A stretch of DNA of 64,000 bases from Flavobacterium sp. 90 (GCF_004339525.1 NZ_SMGE01000001.1:1798001-1862000); one strand, 5' to 3'. Numbered from the stretch's first letter, positions 1 to 13,310 are shown. The notes: generated from the letters alone by a model not told the origin. Numbers and translations are program-made.

Positions 1-682
1 CGGCATAAACAAAAAAGTATGCACCGCAAAGAATCGCCGTTAAAACCAAAATATAACTAATCCAGTCGATTTGATACAACGGAATTTTCTTTGTGATTCT
101 ATGTCCGCGAAAAGTCACCAAAATCAAAAAGACATTCAAAACCTGTAGTCCGCCCGAAACATACAACATGTATTTCCAATCGTAATGATCCAGAAACCAA
201 ACGGCAATATTCATAATAAACGGCGTCGACAATAATAACGATCCATAATAAAAGGAGAAACCAATTATAATGGCGTTTTTAGAATGAAACTGTTCAATTA
301 ATAATTGTCTGATCGTGATTACCGGAAGCGCCATCAAGATTCCTTCGGCAACTCTCAGCAATAAAAAAAGATAAAAATTGGTAATATACGCCGATGAAAT
401 AATCGTAATTCCGATTAAGGAATAAACCGCCATCAGATAATTTTTTGCTGGAAAAAAACTCGAAAATCTACTTTCGATCAAAATCGTTGCCAGTAAAGTT
501 CCGTAAGTTACGCACATTGCAAACTGCAAATCTTCGGGCTCAATATCCAGAAAACTTGCTGCATAAGTCACGTTTGAAGTATAAACTCCCAGTAAAATCA
601 TGGAATGCAACAAACAGACAAACAAAATAATAATGATTGCCCATTTGGGAACCCAGGATTTAAAAATACTCTTATCTTCCAT
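1..682 (-). CDS. MFS drug-efflux transporter, C-terminus beyond window
   Basis: An open frame runs from an ATG at 682 to the window edge without a stop, giving about 227 N-terminal residues of a very hydrophobic protein with roughly six membrane segments. Each segment is flanked by basic or short polar loops, as in the major facilitator superfamily. It starts one base after the stop of the EmrA-like adaptor, so it is the third gene of a TolC-adaptor-pump operon. By analogy with EmrAB-TolC it would be the proton-driven inner-membrane pump. The substrate cannot be told. The MFS assignment rests on topology and context rather than a clear signature motif. Confidence 0.75.
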   Translation of the reverse strand, partial: MEDKSIFKSWVPKWAIIIILFVCLLHSMILLGVYTSNVTYAASFLDIEPEDLQFAMCVTYGTLLATILIESRFSSFFPAKNYLMAVYSLIGITIISSAYITNFYLFLLLRVAEGILMALPVITIRQLLIEQFHSKNAIIIGFSFYYGSLLLSTPFIMNIAVWFLDHYDWKYMLYVSGGLQVLNVFLILVTFRGHRITKKIPLYQIDWISYILVLTAILCGAYFFVYA

Positions 683-683
683 T

Positions 684-1736
684 TTATTGGTGTTCGGCAA
701 TAACTGTTATGTTCATTCCGGCTCTTAAAAAATCAGCGTGTTTATCAGTGTCTTTCAATTGAATTCTAACCGGAATTCTTTGTTCAATTTTCACAAAGTT
801 TCCTGTTGCATTATCCGGCGGCAATAACGAAAATCTCGCGCCACTTGCAGGAGATAACGAGGTTATGATTCCTGTAAATTCTTTGCCGTTCAACGCATCT
901 GCCTGAATTTTTACGTGTTGACCAACCGTTAAATATTGCAATTGCGTTTCTTTAAAATTTGCCGTAATCCATTTTTCTTTACTTACTATCGAAAGTAACG
1001 ATTGTCCTTCTTTTACCATTTGTCCTGGTTGTAAAGTTCTTTTGCCAACCCAACCGTCATAAGGCGCCGTGATTATCGTGTACGAAAGAAACAGCGCTGC
1101 ATTGTCTGCCACAGCTTGTTTTGAAGCAATATTTGTTTGCGTTGTTGGAACACTTGCCTCAGCTTGAGAAGTGCTCAAATTTGAAGATTGAATTCTGTCT
1201 CGCATTTCCTGTAAATGTGCTTGCGCCGATTCGTAATCTGCCTTTACTTTTTCTAATTGTTGAGAAGTTGCAGCTTCATCTTTAACCAAAGCTTTGTATC
1301 TGTCGTATTCTAATTTTGTTTTCCAAAGATTAGTTTTGGCTGCAGCCAATTGAGATTCTCCAATTGCAGTTGAACTTGCTGTTGTTGCTACATTTCTTTC
1401 GGCCACAACACTACTTTGTTTCGCGTTTTGAACATCGGCAAGAGCCACATTCAACTTTGATTTATATTCTCGATTATCGATTACAACCAAAGTATCTCCT
1501 TTGTGCACAAACTGATTTTCATCAAAACGAACTTCTTGTACATAACCCGTAATTCTCGACATAATTGGCGTTACATATTGTTCCACCTGAGCATCATTGG
1601 TTTCTTCGTGGTTTCTATTAGACACATAAAACCAAATACCTAAAATGATTCCGCTTGCCACTAATACGCAAGCTATAATTGTTATTAATATATGAAACGT
1701 TCTGTTTCTTCTAGTTTCATTTTTTATCTTGACCAT
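684..1736 (-). CDS. HlyD/EmrA-family periplasmic adaptor
   Basis: A 350-residue membrane-fusion protein. A basic N-terminus precedes one membrane anchor at about residues 14-36. A lipoyl-like half (ITGYVQEVRFDENQFVHKGD, about 62-81), a long Ala/Gln-rich coiled coil (about 95-190), the second lipoyl half (TAPYDGWVGKRTLQPGQMV, near 228-247) and a beta-barrel region follow. It would bridge the MFS pump encoded next to it and the TolC channel encoded upstream, forming a tripartite exporter across both membranes. Length and order match EmrA/HlyD proteins. Gene order tolC, adaptor, pump on one strand supports an operon. Substrate unknown. Confidence 0.9.
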   Translation of the reverse strand: MVKIKNETRRNRTFHILITIIACVLVASGIILGIWFYVSNRNHEETNDAQVEQYVTPIMSRITGYVQEVRFDENQFVHKGDTLVVIDNREYKSKLNVALADVQNAKQSSVVAERNVATTASSTAIGESQLAAAKTNLWKTKLEYDRYKALVKDEAATSQQLEKVKADYESAQAHLQEMRDRIQSSNLSTSQAEASVPTTQTNIASKQAVADNAALFLSYTIITAPYDGWVGKRTLQPGQMVKEGQSLLSIVSKEKWITANFKETQLQYLTVGQHVKIQADALNGKEFTGIITSLSPASGARFSLLPPDNATGNFVKIEQRIPVRIQLKDTDKHADFLRAGMNITVIAEHQ

Positions 1737-1781
1737 AAACTTTATATCTATTTTCTTTATTCAATTTTTTCTAATTCTCCA

Positions 1782-1795
1782 CGGGATTAATCCCG
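1782..1795. repeat. Perfect 14-base palindrome between adaptor and TolC genes
   Basis: CGGGATTAATCCCG is a perfect palindrome, followed at once by a second small inverted repeat (CGTCGGGACGACG). Both lie in the 166-base gap inside the efflux operon. Similar sequences occur as scattered intergenic repeats in flavobacterial genomes, from memory. It might fine-tune expression of the downstream genes as an RNA hairpin, but nothing here proves that. Confidence 0.5.
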
Positions 1796-1902
1796 AAGCG
1801 TCGGGACGACGCTACAATATAAATTGTACCTCAGGAACTGAAAATCTATATTCTTTACTCTATTCTCTTTCTTCTAATATCTTGCCTCTAAAAGCCTAAA
1901 AT

Positions 1903-3261
1903 CTAAATCTGATCCGGCATTATCCCCGCAGTATGCAACAATTCGTAATGTTTTAGAATCGCATCCAGTCGAGTCGAAATCTTATTGTATTTTGCCTGTA
2001 ATAAAGCATTATCGGCATCAACCATTTCGGTTATCAAAACCAATTGATTTAAGTATTTTAGTTTTACGATTCGGTAATTTTCGTTTGCCAAATCCAAAGC
2101 TTTATCAACAACCACAAACTTCTCCAGGATTTCCTGATATTGCGTATGCTCTTTAAAAAGCTTATCCTGAATCTCCTCTTTTGTAATTTCAGCTTGCATT
2201 TTTTGCCATTCGATTTTTGTGTTCGCCTGATCTACTTTTACTTTATTTTTATATAATGCCGAAAGGTCAAAGTGCGCTTCAATTCCAACTTGCCCTAAAG
2301 TGTACAAATACGGATTTGGCGGAAAGAATTTATAGTTTGGATAATAAAAACCGTAGTTCCCAAAAAAGTTTACCGTTGGCAAATAATTCGCTTTAACCAA
2401 CTTCATTTCTGTTTTTTTGATGTTTAATTCCTGACTTGCAATTCTCATTTCTTCGTTCTGAAAAGCTTTTCCCAAGTAAAAATCATAAGGATCTAAACCT
2501 TTCATTTCATCGATATTTGCTGTCGTATCAATTGCGATTTCTTCACTTTCTGGAATCTGAATTAAAGTTTTCAGATCGTGAAGTGCAATTTTTATGTTTT
2601 TGGAATTTGTCAACGCACTTAATTCACGATCCGAAAGCTGTAATTCGGCTCTAATGACTTCATTTTTAGTTACCGTTCCGTGTTTCTGGAGCGATTGTAC
2701 TTCTTTTAATCGGCTTTTTTCTTCTTTAATATTTTCTTCGAATATCTTTTGAAGTTCCATCATTTTATAAATAGCCAGATAATTTGCTACAACTTCAAGC
2801 TCGATATCATTTTGAGTCTTTTCGGTTTTTATTTTGGCAATTTCGTTTTCCTGATTTGCAATTTTAATAGCGTTGTTAATCTTATTACCCGCATAAATTG
2901 GCATTTTAAAAGTCGAATTGACCTGATAGATTTCAGGAATTGCCTTCGTTACTTCCTTGCCATTTAGGAAGCCACTTCCTTTGAATTCCGTAATATTCGT
3001 AATTCTGGAATATTCTCCGTTTAATTCGATATCCGGCAAGCGGAGTTCTTTTCTTTCTTTGATGTTTTGTTCTGAAAGCGTAGTCTCTAATTGAGATCTA
3101 AGGATCTTTTTATTGTTTTCTTTGGCCAATTTCACCGCTTCATTTAACGAAACCGAATGAATCTCCTGAGCCTGTAAACCATTAAATGTTAATACAATTA
3201 GAAATATCAACACGATTTTGAGAAAACAATCTTCTGTAGAATTTGTTGTTTTAAGGAACAT
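1903..3261 (-). CDS. TolC-family outer-membrane efflux channel
   Basis: A 452-residue protein with an N-terminal signal region (hydrophobic stretch about 13-30, cleavage after LQAQ). Two related outer-membrane efflux (OEP) halves follow, each with long amphipathic helices rich in Lys, Glu and Gln and a short strand region such as FFGNYGFYYPNYKFF (about 309-323). It would form the trimeric outer-membrane exit duct for the adaptor and MFS pump encoded downstream on the same strand. The length is normal for the family. Only one in-frame Met is suitable, so the start is fairly secure, although it lies a little ahead of the hydrophobic core. Confidence 0.9.
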   Translation of the reverse strand: MFLKTTNSTEDCFLKIVLIFLIVLTFNGLQAQEIHSVSLNEAVKLAKENNKKILRSQLETTLSEQNIKERKELRLPDIELNGEYSRITNITEFKGSGFLNGKEVTKAIPEIYQVNSTFKMPIYAGNKINNAIKIANQENEIAKIKTEKTQNDIELEVVANYLAIYKMMELQKIFEENIKEEKSRLKEVQSLQKHGTVTKNEVIRAELQLSDRELSALTNSKNIKIALHDLKTLIQIPESEEIAIDTTANIDEMKGLDPYDFYLGKAFQNEEMRIASQELNIKKTEMKLVKANYLPTVNFFGNYGFYYPNYKFFPPNPYLYTLGQVGIEAHFDLSALYKNKVKVDQANTKIEWQKMQAEITKEEIQDKLFKEHTQYQEILEKFVVVDKALDLANENYRIVKLKYLNQLVLITEMVDADNALLQAKYNKISTRLDAILKHYELLHTAGIMPDQI

Positions 3262-3535
3262 GAATATTTAAATAATTTTATACTGCAAAGTTCCTGCATT
3301 TTTCTGATGACTGATAATTCTAAAAAGTCAATAACATATTCATTTCGGACAAATGTTAAAACTTTATTTTTCGAAAACGTTATCTTAAAACACTAAAAAA
3401 CAATACGTTGTAAAAGATCATATAAATTGGGGTTTCACGCAGATTTAAAAAGATCAAAACTGATTTTGCAGATTAACATAAAAGAAACCCGTAGAAATCT
3501 GCTTAAATCAGTAAAATCCGTGGGCAAATAATTTT

Positions 3536-4357
3536 CTATTTTGTCCTCAAGATATCTTCTCCATTTAAGTAATCGGAAGGTCTTTGTCCAAGGAATTTAT
3601 AGAAAGTATTACTGAATGTCGGTACACTACTATATCCTACTTCCAGAGCAACTTCTTTGACCGAAAGTTTTCTGTCAAGCAGAAGCTCTATCGCCTTTAG
3701 AATTCTTCTAATAGTGTAATATTGAATGAATGACATTTGGAGATCTTTCTGAAACAAACGATACAAAGAGCGTTCGCTATATCCAAATTGATGTGCAACA
3801 TCTGCAAACAAAATTGTTTCACCCAGATTATTCTCAATATGTCGCAAAATTTTACTCAAACGCGGGTCTTTTGGCTGTGGTAATTCTAAAGGTAAGTTGG
3901 TAAGGCAAATTTGAGGTAATATTGCCTTAATCGCCTTCGCAATAGCGAAATTCGAGCTTCCTTTCTTAAGATCACCATTCCATCTATTTGTAAAAAGCAT
4001 CATCTGCAACAACAAATTATTGACCGGATAAATACCTTCACTTTTATAAAAAACATCTTCATCTTTTTCAACCGGAAAATATAAATTTCGCATTGTCACA
4101 CTTTCCGATTTCGGCTCGATACTGTGCGCAACACCACTCGGAATCCAAATGAAATGTCTTGCCGGCAAAAAGTACGTTTTCGTTTCTGTGGTTACAAAAA
4201 CCACATCACCTTCGGCATATAACAATTGAGCTTTTTCATGCTTATGTGTAGGCACAAACAATTCACCCATTAAATCGTGGTGACAATAAATACTTTTTTT
4301 ATCAGCATCTACTTTTTTGATGTAATATCTATCTAGTTTCTGACCAGAATGTTCCAT
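3536..4357 (-). CDS. AraC-family transcriptional regulator
   Basis: A 273-residue regulator with an N-terminal cupin-like ligand domain (around residues 25-110, including HKHEKAQLLYAEGDV) and a C-terminal double helix-turn-helix typical of AraC (about 170-265, including FGYSERSLYRLFQKDL and VGYSSVPTFSNTFYKFLG). I start it at the Met that begins MEHSGQKLDRYY. An upstream in-frame Met would add 26 residues of unconserved, hydrophobic sequence. It lies upstream of the efflux operon in the same direction, with a 274-base gap, so it is a good candidate regulator of that operon, but no binding site was identified. Confidence 0.88.
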   Translation of the reverse strand: MEHSGQKLDRYYIKKVDADKKSIYCHHDLMGELFVPTHKHEKAQLLYAEGDVVFVTTETKTYFLPARHFIWIPSGVAHSIEPKSESVTMRNLYFPVEKDEDVFYKSEGIYPVNNLLLQMMLFTNRWNGDLKKGSSNFAIAKAIKAILPQICLTNLPLELPQPKDPRLSKILRHIENNLGETILFADVAHQFGYSERSLYRLFQKDLQMSFIQYYTIRRILKAIELLLDRKLSVKEVALEVGYSSVPTFSNTFYKFLGQRPSDYLNGEDILRTK

Positions 4358-4452
4358 TGAAGTAATTAAATATCTTTCTTGTGATATAAATGTAAGGAAA
4401 TTAAAATCCAATATTTTAAAAATTCCAAATTCCAATGCTGGATTCTACAGAT

Positions 4453-4549
4453 TTAACCGCAAAGAGCACAAGGTAAAAACACAAAGTTCGCAAAGCTAAA
4501 TTAAAACTTTGCGAACCTTGCGTAAATCTTAGTGAACTTTGCGGTTAAA
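4453..4549. repeat. Palindromic intergenic repeat, CGCAAAG/CTTTGCG family
   Basis: The stretch begins TTAACCGCAAAG and ends CTTTGCGGTTAA, with internal inverted pieces (AAGTTCGCAAAG and CTTTGCGAACCTT). It can fold into a long hairpin. Related copies occur at 6107-6255, 12942-13191, 31813-31905, 34055-34115 and 61988-62180, always between genes. This is a dispersed repeat family of the genome. Function unknown. Confidence 0.8.
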
Positions 4550-4566
4550 CCTTAAATCATAAAAAC

Positions 4567-4594
4567 AAAAAAGCCTTTCCGTTAAGAAAGGCTT
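4567..4594 (-). terminator. Intrinsic terminator of tRNA-Asp (left copy)
   Basis: On the minus strand, a hairpin AAGCCTTTC/GAAAGGCTT is followed by a T run, 12 bases after the tRNA-Asp 3' end. An identical stem follows the second tRNA-Asp gene at 13425-13454. Confidence 0.85.
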
Positions 4595-4606
4595 CTTCCA
4601 ATATTG

Positions 4607-4680
4607 CGGTCTGGACGGGACTCGAACCCGCGACCCCATGCGTGACAGGCATGTATTCTAACCAACTGAACTACCAAACC
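4607..4680 (-). tRNA. tRNA-Asp (GTC), left copy
   Basis: A 74-base cloverleaf. The acceptor arms GGTTTGG and CCAGACC pair, the anticodon loop is CTGTCAC (anticodon GTC), and the T arm contains GGTTCGAGTCC. The discriminator is G and CCA is not encoded. The sequence is identical to the second copy at 13465-13538; the two copies flank the rRNA operon on the same strand. Confidence 0.97.
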
Positions 4681-5818
4681 TACTTGCGTTATTGTGAGTG
4701 CAAAAATACAACAGAAGTTGGATTATACAAGGGTTTTTAGCAATAAAAATCAATAAATTTTTAATCGACTGATTTTAAATAAATTCCAAACTGTTAAAAT
4801 TTTAAATTTCGATTAAAATTGTAACTTTTTGAGGAAGCTTAAAATTTAAATAAAGTTTTTTCGTACATAAACATATGTGCTCTAGTTAAACATTCTCAAT
4901 GGCTTCAATCATTAGAGCGTAATATAAATCAAAATTAGCCTATCTTTTTAAACACTTCTCAAGATTGAAACAGATAAAAATATAGTATTCAAAAAATATT
5001 GAATCTTTAATTGCATTTCCAATCCGAATCAGATTCAAAATTCTTTTATCAATATCGTAAACTTATTATTAAGTTAGATACTAAAGACTATCTGAACTTA
5101 CTCCTCACAAAAGGAAGATCTGTCCTTCATTTCCATTTAAAAGAAGAAACTAATTTCATTACTTAGCAATATCGAGATTCTAAATAAAGCTCAAAAGGCT
5201 ATCTAGATAATATAAAAATCCAATATTTTCCCATTAATTGGCCTCAAATATATCTTTTTTCTATCAATCACACAAAATAGTTTGAGAGAAAACACTCAAA
5301 AAGCAGTCTCTTAAAGATTAGAATTTAGGACTAGATACAACTTAGAAGTTCACATCTTTTAAAAAGAAATCAATAGATTCTAGCGTTATTATTGCTTTGT
5401 ACCATAATAACTACAAAAATTTACTTGTTTAATATAAAGACTTCCAAGACATACTTAAGATTAAGCATCTGATATTAGTTATGAAAAGTAATTTTTTTTA
5501 ACCAAAAATCAAAAACATCAAGTTTACGACGCTATTTTAGTCCATAAATCCCAATAAAATTAAAATGAACCATAACTACAATGGTTATATCAACTAAAAA
5601 AAGTATTATATTACGATTATAGAAAAAAACGCTTAAAGAACATTGAGATTAATGCTAGAAATTAATTAACAACCCCAAAAGATAAAAATAATAGATTAAA
5701 GCACTTTAAAATTACCTAAAGAACAAATAAGAGCTCTTAGAATTCAAAATAAGACTTAAAACGATTCAAAAATCAACATTAAAGTATAGCTTTCGATAAG
5801 AAAAGCATTTTACTCTTT
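4681..5818. other. Long, very AT-rich stretch without genes
   Basis: About 1.1 kb between tRNA-Asp and the rRNA operon holds no open frame of useful length on either strand. It is visibly richer in A and T than the coding regions. Stop codons are dense in all frames and I see no tRNA, promoter pair or strong hairpin in it. It reads like decayed sequence or an insulating spacer. Confidence 0.6.
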
Positions 5819-5820
5819 AT

Positions 5821-5931
5821 GGGCGTTCCCCTCCAGGTCGGGCTGTCCGCTAAATCTTTTGTGATAGTGGCTTTAGAAAAACAGAAGAAGTCTGGTTTAT
5901 CACAAAAGGATATCGCTTCCATCCCTAACGC
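5821..5931 (-). repeat. Structured repeat with ATCCTTTTGTG/CACAAAAGAT arms, copy 1
   Basis: Read on the minus strand, this begins GCGTTAGGGATGGAAGCG, then ATCCTTTTGTGATA, a 31-base loop, TATCACAAAAGAT, then TTAGCGGACAGCCCGAC, and closes near AACGCCC. The arms ATCTTTTGTGATA (5854-5866) and TATCACAAAAGGAT (5898-5911) are complementary apart from one bulged base, and the outer GCGTT (5823-5827) pairs with AACGC (5927-5931). Copies 2 and 3 are at 12381-12458 and 33168-33217. The open frame crossing it (5819-6034) is a by-product, not a gene. I recall similar sequences scattered in other Bacteroidota genomes; function unknown. Confidence 0.65.
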
Positions 5932-6049
5932 AATTCAAAATACATCAGAAGTTTTTTTCAAGAAGCCTCAAAAATATATCCGGTCCAGCTTTGCTAACTT
6001 TAAATATCCAGACACATTTAAATACAGAAAATAGCTCTTAGCGTACTTT

Positions 6050-6255
6050 GGATCAACACAAAAACCTGCGCAGAAACATAAAATATTTTGCATTGACTAA
6101 TTATTTTAACCTCAAAGGACGCAAAGTTTTTTTTATTCGTAAGGTTTTATATAAACGCAAAGTTCGCCAAGCTATATTGATAAAACTTTGCGAACTTTGC
6201 GTTTAATGAGCGTGATCTATAACAAAAAAACTTTGCGCCCTTTGCGGTAAACCAG
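6050..6255. repeat. Left member of the repeat pair flanking the rRNA operon
   Basis: This block, from GGATCAACAC to CTTTGCGGT, is repeated in the same orientation at 12886-13191 with many point differences. The right copy also carries about 100 extra bases. The inner part is the CGCAAAG palindrome family. The shared ends include TGCGTTTAATGAGCGT and CTATAACAAAAAAACTTTGC. It lies just downstream of the 5S gene, while its partner lies upstream of the rRNA promoters. Confidence 0.8.
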
Positions 6256-6283
6256 CTATTTTACTTAAGAAATTTATATAAAA

Positions 6284-6315
6284 CAAAAAATCCTCATCAA
6301 ATAAATGATGAGGAT
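6284..6315 (-). terminator. Terminator of the rRNA operon
   Basis: On the minus strand ATCCTCATC and GATGAGGAT form a nine-base stem with a short AT loop, followed by a run of six T. It lies about 10 bases beyond the 5S 3' end, where the rRNA transcript should stop. Confidence 0.88.
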
Positions 6316-6324
6316 CTCTAAAGA

Positions 6325-6432
6325 AAGGCGACGACATACTCTCCCACATAACTGCAGTACCATCTGCGCAGGCGGGCTTAACTACTCTGTTCGGGATGGG
6401 AAGAGGTGAGCCCCGCCGCAATAACCACCTTA
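6325..6432 (-). rRNA. rrf: 5S ribosomal RNA
   Basis: About 108 bases with typical 5S features on the minus strand: GGGGCTCACCTCTTCCCATC, CCGAACAGAGTAGTTAAGCC and GTGGGAGAGTATGTCGTCGC, with complementary ends. It follows 23S after 177 bases. Ends are estimated to a few bases. Confidence 0.93.
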
Positions 6433-6584
6433 AGGTTGTTAGTTGTTGGTTTTTGGTTGTCGGTTGATGGATTTCTCCAACAACTATCATCTATTAACCA
6501 TCAACTGCTCTTGCGTCGAGCAAATATTTTAACATACTGAGATAAAGAAAAGTACTTTTATTTACTATTTTTAGAAAGTTTCTC

Positions 6585-6604
6585 CCCGCACCTTGCGGTG
6601 CGGG
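6585..6604 (-). other. GC-rich hairpin in the 23S-5S spacer
   Basis: CCCGCACC and GGTGCGGG form a perfect eight-base stem with a four-base loop, just downstream of the 23S 3' end. In rRNA operons such hairpins mark cleavage sites for maturation. No T run follows, so a terminator is unlikely. Confidence 0.6.
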
Positions 6605-6609
6605 AAAAG

Positions 6610-9493
<2,884 letters not shown>

Positions 9494-9685
9494 TACCAAT
9501 CTTGTTACTTAAAACAAGACCGTTTTTTTTTGTTTTCTACAATAAATTGTAAAAAACGCTTTCTACTTTTTATTATTTTCTTATCTCAATATGTCAATGA
9601 ACTTTATTTATGTCGAAAGTTGTAAAGTCTAAGGTCATAAAGTCATACTTTTGACTTTCAGACTTTAGTCTTTCGACTAAATTTG

Positions 9686-9759
9686 TGGAGAATAACGGAG
9701 TCGAACCGTTGACCTCCTGCGTGCAAGGCAGGCGCTCTAGCCAGCTGAGCTAATCCCCC
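9686..9759 (-). tRNA. tRNA-Ala (TGC) in the rRNA spacer
   Basis: 74 bases with acceptor arms GGGGGAT and ATTCTCC, a D arm with TAGCTCAGCTGG, anticodon loop CTTGCAC (TGC) and T arm CGGTTCGACTCCG. CCA is not encoded. It is the second spacer tRNA of the operon. Confidence 0.97.
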
Positions 9760-9866
9760 ATTTCTTAAATCTTAGATTGTAGAATTCAGATTTTAGATTT
9801 CTAATTCTTCTCTAATTTCTTTTGGTGAATTCCAACTTCCAGAATTTCCTTTCTTAAGTTAAATAG

Positions 9867-9940
9867 TAGTCCCGGGCAGACTCGAACTGCCGACCCCTAC
9901 ATTATCAGTGTAGTACTCTAACCAGCTGAGCTACGAGACT
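9867..9940 (-). tRNA. tRNA-Ile (GAT) in the rRNA spacer
   Basis: 74 bases with acceptor arms AGTCTCG and CGGGACT, anticodon loop CTGATAA (GAT) and T arm GCAGTTCGAGTCTGC. It follows 16S and precedes tRNA-Ala, the usual bacterial order. Confidence 0.97.
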
Positions 9941-10032
9941 CTGTTTTTCTTAAGTTTTTCATTATTTTTTTAAATTAACAGCAAGAGTAATTGAATCTTA
10001 ATATTCAAAACCTATAAATAGACATCTTTTTT

Positions 10033-10067
10033 CCTCAACGTGTTGACAAGTCAACTAACATTTGAGG
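10033..10067 (-). other. Nested hairpin just after 16S
   Basis: CCTCAA and TTGAGG form an outer stem around an inner stem GTTGAC/GTCAAC with a two-base loop. It lies five bases past the 16S 3' end in the spacer before tRNA-Ile and is probably an RNA-processing structure. Confidence 0.55.
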
Positions 10068-10072
10068 CTCTA

Positions 10073-11587
<1,515 letters not shown>

Positions 11588-11664
11588 ATATTTTAATATT
11601 ATATTGCGATGTTTTCTCTATCGGTTCTTTTCGAATCTCTCAATTCTATTACTCTTATTCTTTT

Positions 11665-11686
11665 GTTTTAACATCTCTGTTAAAAC
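11665..11686 (-). other. Leader hairpin upstream of 16S
   Basis: GTTTTAAC and GTTAAAAC form a perfect stem around AGAGAT in the transcribed leader, between promoter P1 and 16S. It may take part in antitermination or 16S processing. Confidence 0.5.
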
Positions 11687-11752
11687 GGCTGTCAATTCAA
11701 TATGTCTACGAACGTGTTTCTTTTTTGTTTCGCTTGTCTCTCAAAGCGGGTG

Positions 11753-11784
11753 CAAAAGTAGAAAAAGTATCTCTAACTGGCAAA
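11753..11784 (-). promoter_or_regulatory. rRNA promoter P1 (nearest to 16S)
   Basis: On the minus strand TTTG, 20 bases, TACTTTTG, then GCACCCGC. This matches the Bacteroidota consensus TTTG / TAnnTTTG with ideal spacing. Transcription would begin about 160 bases before 16S. Confidence 0.85.
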
Positions 11785-11876
11785 TGTTTTTTGAAGTTTT
11801 TTTTTAAGAAAATTTCTTTTCTTTTTAACTTCATATTTACCAATCTTTCAATGAACTTTCCATGTTTTGCGGGGTG

Positions 11877-11907
11877 CAAATGTAATATCCCTTTTCGAAT
11901 CTCACAA
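11877..11907 (-). promoter_or_regulatory. rRNA promoter P2
   Basis: On the minus strand TTG, 20 bases, TACATTTG, then GCACCCC. It lies 124 bases upstream of P1, with the same layout and the same start-region sequence. Confidence 0.82.
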
Positions 11908-11998
11908 GCTTTTTGGAATCTTTTTTTGAAAATAAATTTTCCGTTTTAATTCGTTTGCTTGTCAGTATTTCAGTGAACGTCTATCGCTGTTGCGGGTG

Positions 11999-12028
11999 CA
12001 AAAGTAGGTAGTTTATTTACATTTACAA
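11999..12028 (-). promoter_or_regulatory. rRNA promoter P3
   Basis: On the minus strand TTG, 19 bases, TACTTTTG, then GCACCCGC. It lies 122 bases upstream of P2. The three promoters share the C-rich start region GCACCC, which may give common regulation, for example by nucleotide or ppGpp levels (inference). Confidence 0.82.
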
Positions 12029-12380
12029 GCCTTTTTTAAAACTATTTTTATTCTTTTTCAAAACTTTTTCTTAACATTCTGATAACAGCAAGTTTAGAGT
12101 TTTTACTTTTTTGTCAATTTTAGGAATTTTCCTGCGTGCATTATGCTTATCATAATTTAGCCCTTTCAAAATCCAACTGTTTTAAGGAGTTTTCACCTTT
12201 ATTACCTCTTTACTGATTACTTTATAACAGCTATGGAATACTACTTTTATTGATTCTTTCTTTGTTTTGATTCACAGAAAGACGCTAAAGCTTATTTTCA
12301 TGCCTTTTCTTGCTTCTCGCAAAGTCGCAGATACGCAAAGTTTTTATTTTATCGCTTCGCTTCTTTTAAAAACTACCACC

Positions 12381-12458
12381 CTAGCCCTGATAGCAGAGAA
12401 AATCCTTTTGTGCCGGGGTTCGGCACAAAAGATTGAAGCGGATAGCAGGAAATAGCTC
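12381..12458 (+). repeat. Structured repeat with ATCCTTTTGTG/CACAAAAGAT arms, copy 2
   Basis: CTAGCCCTGATAGCAG leads into AATC, then a perfect 11-base stem CTTTTGTGCCG/CGGCACAAAAG with a five-base loop, then ATTGAAGCGGATAGCAGGA. The arms and the AGCGGATAGC tail match copy 1 at 5821-5931 read on its minus strand, although the loop differs completely. Conserved borders around a variable hairpin suggest a real structured element rather than chance. Confidence 0.65.
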
Positions 12459-12583
12459 CTTATTAAAATCAAACTTCAAATTTTAAAATCTAAACTCCAA
12501 CTTAGAAAACCCATTTCGTTGGAAGATTCATCAATAACCCACCCAACCAAACAAAAGCTACCTTATATATACATAAAAACAAA

Positions 12584-12610
12584 CCCAACAGGCTTTAAAA
12601 ACCTGTCGGG
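12584..12610. repeat. Small inverted repeat CCCAACAGG/CCTGTCGGG
   Basis: Nine-base arms with one mismatch and a nine-base loop. It resembles a common dispersed hairpin of flavobacteria (from memory) and could act as a bidirectional terminator, but no gene abuts it. Confidence 0.5.
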
Positions 12611-12627
12611 TCATATAATATAGATTC

Positions 12628-12647
12628 AAAAAAAAAAAAAAAAAAAA
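12628..12647. repeat. Homopolymer run of 20 A
   Basis: Twenty consecutive A bases in gene-free sequence upstream of the rRNA promoters. The exact length may vary between cells or be affected by sequencing error. Confidence 0.85.
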
Positions 12648-12885
12648 CTCCTATATATTATAGTATACTTTTCCTTAATCACAATCTACTTTCAAAGGCC
12701 AAAACGTCCGATCACAATTAAAACAGAACAACATTGACAATGTTCTCATTTTTTTTCACCTAAGAGACATGAGTAAGCACAAACAAAAGCAAACCACAAA
12801 CAAAACCACTAATCTCAACAAAACACATGATCCGTTTTACTTTTCCGTTGAACCAATAAACTATATTTGAAAATTGAGATTTGAT

Positions 12886-13191
12886 GGATCAACACTAAAA
12901 CGTGTGGAGAAATTTAAAATATTTTGTATTAACTAATTATTTTAACCGCAATCCCGATAGCTATCGGGAGCAAAGTTTTTTATACATATCGGATTTTAAA
13001 AAATACAAAGTTCGCAAAGTCTTATTATTCATCTTGCCTTGCGTATTTTACCGCAAAGCACGCAAAGGTTTTTTATTTGTAAGGTTTTATAAAAATGCAA
13101 AGTTCGCAAAGCTATACTGATAAAGCTTTGCGAACTTTGCGTTTAATGAGCGTAATCTATAACAAAAAAAACTTTGCGCCCTTTGCGGTTA
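12886..13191. repeat. Right member of the repeat pair flanking the rRNA operon
   Basis: Diverged direct copy of 6050-6255, with the same ends (GGATCAACAC to CTTTGCGGT) and an extra stretch of about 100 bases containing CCCGATAGCTATCGGG and another CGCAAAG unit. Confidence 0.8.
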
Positions 13192-13310
13192 TATTCATCA
13201 CTAATTTACAACCCCGCAGGTTTTCGTATTGACCCGATTTGATTCCGAAATTTAGGAATTAAAAAATTGAGATTTTAAAAATTTTGGAGTTTGCCAAAAG
13301 GCTATAAATC

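Larger units (their letters stand above)
12029..12885. other. Gene-free region upstream of the rRNA promoters
   Basis: No credible gene. It holds a CGCAAAG-like patch near 12300-12345, structured repeat copy 2, a small inverted repeat at 12584-12610, and an A run at 12628-12647. Short open frames here have no codon or protein character. Confidence 0.6.

Noticed and set aside
5819..6034. 71-codon open frame
   Set aside because: It reads across structured repeat copy 1, whose complementary arms explain the sequence; no protein feature is seen.
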